Below, one piece after another: positions 5,380 to 5,553 of a stretch of 5,553 bases of DNA. Within the stretch, counting starts at the first letter, position 1. Each line of letters opens with the position of its first letter. The notes under the pieces are model-generated. The model was given only the letters and a program-made list of their open reading frames with translations. It did no database searches and was not told the origin of the DNA. This DNA comes from CAZVWJ01 sp964631325 (GTDB taxonomy: Bacteria > T1Sed10-126): NCBI GenBank assembly GCA_964631325.1, contig CAZVWJ010000093.1, forward strand, positions 1 through 5,553, written 5' to 3'. The position numbers and the translations under genes are program-made.

Positions 5380-5553
5380 GTGCCCGAGTGCCGCGCTCCG
5401 AGTTCGCCCGCGAATTCCTCACCTGATCACTACAGCCCCAACCGCACGCCGGACACTACTTTCTACCGGATAGTTGATGCTCACTTTGAAGAATTTCGAA
5501 ACGTCTACCCGCAACGCTACCGCGAAGATTTTGGCTACTGGCGGCCGGTAATT
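5380..5553 (+). CDS. IS91-like transposase, N-terminal part (runs off the window edge)
   Basis: The frame is open from 5317 to the end of the window. Its latter part reads HYSPNRTPDTTFYRIVDAHF, then EEFRNVYPQRYREDFGYWRP. The 'xPxxTxxYRxVxxHFEEFxxxYxxRYxxxYGxWRPV' layout is what I know from the start of IS91-family transposases with an N-terminal zinc-binding domain; the cysteine-rich motif and the HUH nuclease motif would lie beyond the edge. The family moves by rolling-circle transposition of single-stranded DNA. The start is uncertain: no ATG lies in frame, and GTG at 5380, immediately after the second hairpin, is the best candidate, while TTG at 5320 is another. The residues between 5380 and 5427 are low in complexity (Pro, Ser, Ala) and may not be translated. 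Confidence 0.6.
   Translation, partial: MPECRAPSSPANSSPDHYSPNRTPDTTFYRIVDAHFEEFRNVYPQRYREDFGYWRPVI

Noticed and set aside
1..5553. CRISPR array
   Set aside because: No unit of 25-50 bases recurs at regular spacing anywhere in the window.

Overview
This is a window of about 5.5 kb dominated by one large gene on the minus strand. It encodes a 1059-residue Cas9-type RNA-guided nuclease (175..3354) with a complete set of RuvC and HNH catalytic residues, an extremely arginine-rich bridge helix and its own strong ribosome-binding site. No cas1, cas2, csn2 or CRISPR array is visible. Only 174 bases lie downstream of the gene, so the rest of a type II locus could be just off the left edge, or the gene could be an orphan.

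The rest of the window (about 3.36 to 5.55 kb) is a mosaic of broken genes and insertion-sequence debris. Behind the cas9 start lie a short helix-turn-helix remnant (about 3378..3632) and the C-terminal third of an IS256-family (mutator-type) transposase (3730..4134, minus). Next is an AT-rich stretch without a convincing gene. On the plus strand follow the C-terminal end of an SxtJ-like small membrane protein (about 4403..4585), a strongly base-paired segment (4675..4853) with an 18-bp closing stem and GGA-bearing hairpin loops, and the first transmembrane part of a small membrane protein (4921..about 5043). That protein runs directly into the C-terminal end of an IS30-family transposase in another frame (about 5036..5158). 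The window closes with two back-to-back 9-bp hairpins (5334..5379) and the first codons of an IS91-like transposase (about 5380 to the edge).

The organism is a bacterium of moderate GC content that uses Shine-Dalgarno initiation (the AGGTGA site before cas9). The transposase and SxtJ remnants would fit a Bacteroidota/Rhodothermota-type or similar environmental bacterium, but that is a weak inference from recollection of the families.

How the parts relate: Cas9 would act with a crRNA and tracrRNA supplied from elsewhere. The flanking genes show no functional link to it. The IS remnants suggest a recombination-prone accessory region in which cas9 is the only intact gene. The features most worth a second look are the divergent Cas9 (IscB-like zinc knuckle in HNH, acidic insertion after the bridge helix), the structured segment at 4675..4853 and the tandem hairpins beside the IS91-like gene.
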